64,000 nt of DNA from Halobacteriales archaeon QS_1_68_20 (GTDB lineage: Archaea > Halobacteriota > Halobacteria > Halobacteriales > PXRE01), in assembly GCA_003021085.1 (NCBI GenBank), contig PXRE01000034.1, forward strand, positions 1 through 64,000, given 5' to 3'. Both the position numbers and the translations under genes were made by a program. Below, piece after piece: positions 62,633-64,000 of the stretch (position 1 is the first letter of the stretch; each line of letters opens with the position of its first letter). A model generated the notes under the pieces. It was given only the letters and a program-made list of their open reading frames with translations. It made no database searches and was not told the DNA's origin.

Positions 62633-62819
62633 TGTTGGTACGATGATGGTTCGGGAATAAAAACCTAACCCGCCCTCGCCGACGACGGGGTTCGGAGGTC
62701 GAAACCGGTGGACTCGACGGCGACACCCCGGCGGAAACGCCGGCTGGCCTTAAGTACGTTCGAGAGCTTATAAGAGCGAGTCGGGAAAGCGTGGTCGCGG
62801 TGGCCCCATCGGCGGCGCC

Positions 62820-62837
62820 CCGAGAGCGTGCTCTCGG
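62820..62837 (-). terminator. Stem-loop after sppA
   Basis: CCGAGAGC-GT-GCTCTCGG forms an 8-bp perfect stem 13 bases beyond the sppA stop. It lacks a U-run, so termination is a guess; it may instead stabilise the mRNA end. The rest of the 217-base gap holds two TATA-like boxes for the minus strand (near 62769 and 62656) and no gene. Confidence 0.4.
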
Positions 62838-62849
62838 CCCCGGATGGGT

Positions 62850-63854
62850 TCAGACCCGTACGTCGACCTCCGTATCGTCGTCCACGACGGCGCTGGCGAT
62901 GCCGGCGCCCAGCGCGTACGCGACCGACCGCGCGCCAGCGCCCATCCGCTCGGTCAGGCCCCGCCGGGGTTCGAACTCCCCGACCGCGATCTCGTCGACG
63001 CCCAGGCGGTCGGCCAGTCGTTCCTCCATCTCCTCGCGGGAACCGCACCTGTCGACCAGGCCGATCTCTTCGGCGCGTTCACCGTGGTAGACGCGGGCCT
63101 CGGTGTCCCTGACGAACTCGGGGTCCATGTCCCGACCCTCGACGACGGTGTCGACGAACTGCTCGTACCAGGCGTCCATCAGTCCCTGGTAGTACTCTTG
63201 CTCCTCCGGGCGCAGTTCTCGCCACGCCGAGGGACTGTCCTTGAAGTCGCCGGAGACGAACCGCCGGTAGTCCAGACCGACCTTGTCGGCCAGTTCGGAC
63301 CGCCCGAGTTGCGACCCGATGACGCCGATGCTACCCACCATGCTCCCCCGGCGGGCGTGGAACTCGTCGCACCCGCTGGCGATCCAGTAGCCCCCGCTGG
63401 TCGCCTTGTCTTCGGCGTAGGCGACGGTCGGTCCGTCGAAGTCCGCGGCAGCTTTCCGGATGTCCTCGCTGGGGACGACCTGCCCGCCCGGCGTGTTCAG
63501 TTTCACGATCAGCGCCTCGGCGTCGCCGTCCTCGTCGCCCCGTTCGATCTGTTCGACCAGGTCGTTCGCGGACGCGGCCGCTCCCGAGACCGGCAGGCCG
63601 CCGGGTCTGCCGTCCCGGGTGATGACGCCGTCGACCTCGACCTCCGCGACGTCGTAGTCGGCGACGACCGCGTCGGCCACCCGGCCCGAGAGCCAGAGAC
63701 CGACCGTGGCCAGCGCGAGTACCAGCACCACGTCGGCCAGCCCCAGGGTCGTCTCCTCGGGTACCAGTCCGAACAGCAGGATTCCGACGCCGAGGGCGAC
63801 GGCTGCCCCGACGAGAACGATGACGAGTTTCGATATCGCACGCGCGTCGACCAT
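62850..63854 (-). CDS. sppA: Signal peptide peptidase SppA (S49 family)
   Basis: Membrane serine protease removing leftover signal peptides. 334 residues: two N-terminal helices (LVIVLVGAAVALGVGILLFG, VVLVLALATVGLWLSG), then the S49 domain. KLNTPGGQVVPSEDIRKA near 115 and nucleophile Ser in DKATSGGYWIASG near 150, with the general-base Lys region in RRFVSGDFKDSPSAWR near 205. ARVYHGERAEEIGLVDR near 260 closes the fold. Half-length form, as in archaea and B. subtilis. Confidence 0.92.
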   Translation of the reverse strand: MVDARAISKLVIVLVGAAVALGVGILLFGLVPEETTLGLADVVLVLALATVGLWLSGRVADAVVADYDVAEVEVDGVITRDGRPGGLPVSGAAASANDLVEQIERGDEDGDAEALIVKLNTPGGQVVPSEDIRKAAADFDGPTVAYAEDKATSGGYWIASGCDEFHARRGSMVGSIGVIGSQLGRSELADKVGLDYRRFVSGDFKDSPSAWRELRPEEQEYYQGLMDAWYEQFVDTVVEGRDMDPEFVRDTEARVYHGERAEEIGLVDRCGSREEMEERLADRLGVDEIAVGEFEPRRGLTERMGAGARSVAYALGAGIASAVVDDDTEVDVRV

Positions 63855-63953
63855 GCCGCCAACTGGTTACCTTGTGGCTATAACTGTTCCCCCGAGGGGC
63901 GGGCTTGCCGGCGAATCAACAGTTTAAGGCGGCGAGGGGGCTAGCGTCCAGCC

Positions 63954-64000
63954 ATGGACGCCAGCGTGGTGCTGCTGAACTTCGGAGAACCGCCCGAACC
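63954..64000 (+). CDS. hemH: Ferrochelatase, N-terminal start only
   Basis: Only 15 codons are visible before the window edge. They read MDASVVLLNFGEPPE, and VVLLNFGEP is the opening of ferrochelatases (the enzyme inserting iron into protoporphyrin or coproporphyrin). TTTAAG at 63923-63928 is 27 bases before the ATG, a leaderless promoter. Confidence 0.75.
   Translation, partial: MDASVVLLNFGEPPE

Overview
The window is a stretch of haloarchaeal (class Halobacteria) chromosome. The evidence is high G+C, very acidic proteins, start codons placed about 27 bases downstream of TATA-like boxes (leaderless transcripts), F420- and diphthamide-related enzymes, archaeal TFB, Spt5, SecE, FtsZ and type IA topoisomerase, and Tat signal peptides on exported proteins. 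I cannot place it to a genus. No rRNA, tRNA, CRISPR array, transposase or integrase is visible.

Layout. 1-9000: the end of a membrane protein and a lipoprotein, then the branched-chain amino acid cluster leuA, ilvB-ilvN-ilvC, a small acidic protein, leuC-leuD, and after a small reverse-strand gene leuB (to 10461). A leaderless 28-codon ORF ending in Leu/Val codons precedes ilvB. 10500-16800: msrA, two related exported proteins each broken by a one-base shift, a tiny zinc ribbon, topA, and two small reverse genes. 16850-24230: a copper/terminal oxidase island (copper P-type ATPase, SafE-like protein, small membrane protein on the minus strand; halocyanin-like protein, ba3-type oxidase subunits II and I, and a membrane-anchored partner on the plus strand). 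24270-33330: hisD, a decayed prsW-like gene, a repeat-rich gap, pepF, trmJ-like methyltransferase, folP and archaeal-type HPPK, and a vapBC module with a good operator candidate. 33320-42420: quinone oxidoreductase, F420 enzyme, SDR, metallo-hydrolase, glutaredoxin-like protein, response regulator/GAF protein, a tfb gene carrying an internal deletion, aminotransferase, NTF2-like protein and a CinA C-terminal domain protein. 42420-48600: a repeat-rich gap, PHP protein, zinc-finger proteins, an HTH/membrane protein pair, a HalX regulator, and spt5-secE-(two membrane proteins)-ftsZ. 48700-64000: dtdA, a CaCA exchanger, aroE, an acidic HhH protein, pabB-pabA-pabC, a Rieske protein, an HTH regulator, a nucleotidyltransferase, a lipoprotein, a secreted SH3b/SleB-like hydrolase, dph6, a DUF373 protein, sppA and the start of hemH.

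How the genes fit together. The Leu/Ile/Val genes form a nearly complete pathway, and the stop/start overlaps in ilvBNC and leuCD imply coupled translation. pabABC, folP and the HPPK form the pterin/pABA arm of folate synthesis in two loci. The copper ATPase and SafE protein probably load copper into the oxidase encoded beside them.

Two patterns deserve attention. First, several genes are interrupted by one-base indels, mostly in short G or C runs (leuA start, 11563, 12465, 46628), and tfb lacks a segment between copies of a 10-bp repeat. These could be real or consensus errors. Second, a family of about 49-bp repeats containing GAAAGCCCCCGCG, with G+C-rich palindromic tails, occupies both large gene-free gaps, and related palindromes sit in-frame inside topA.
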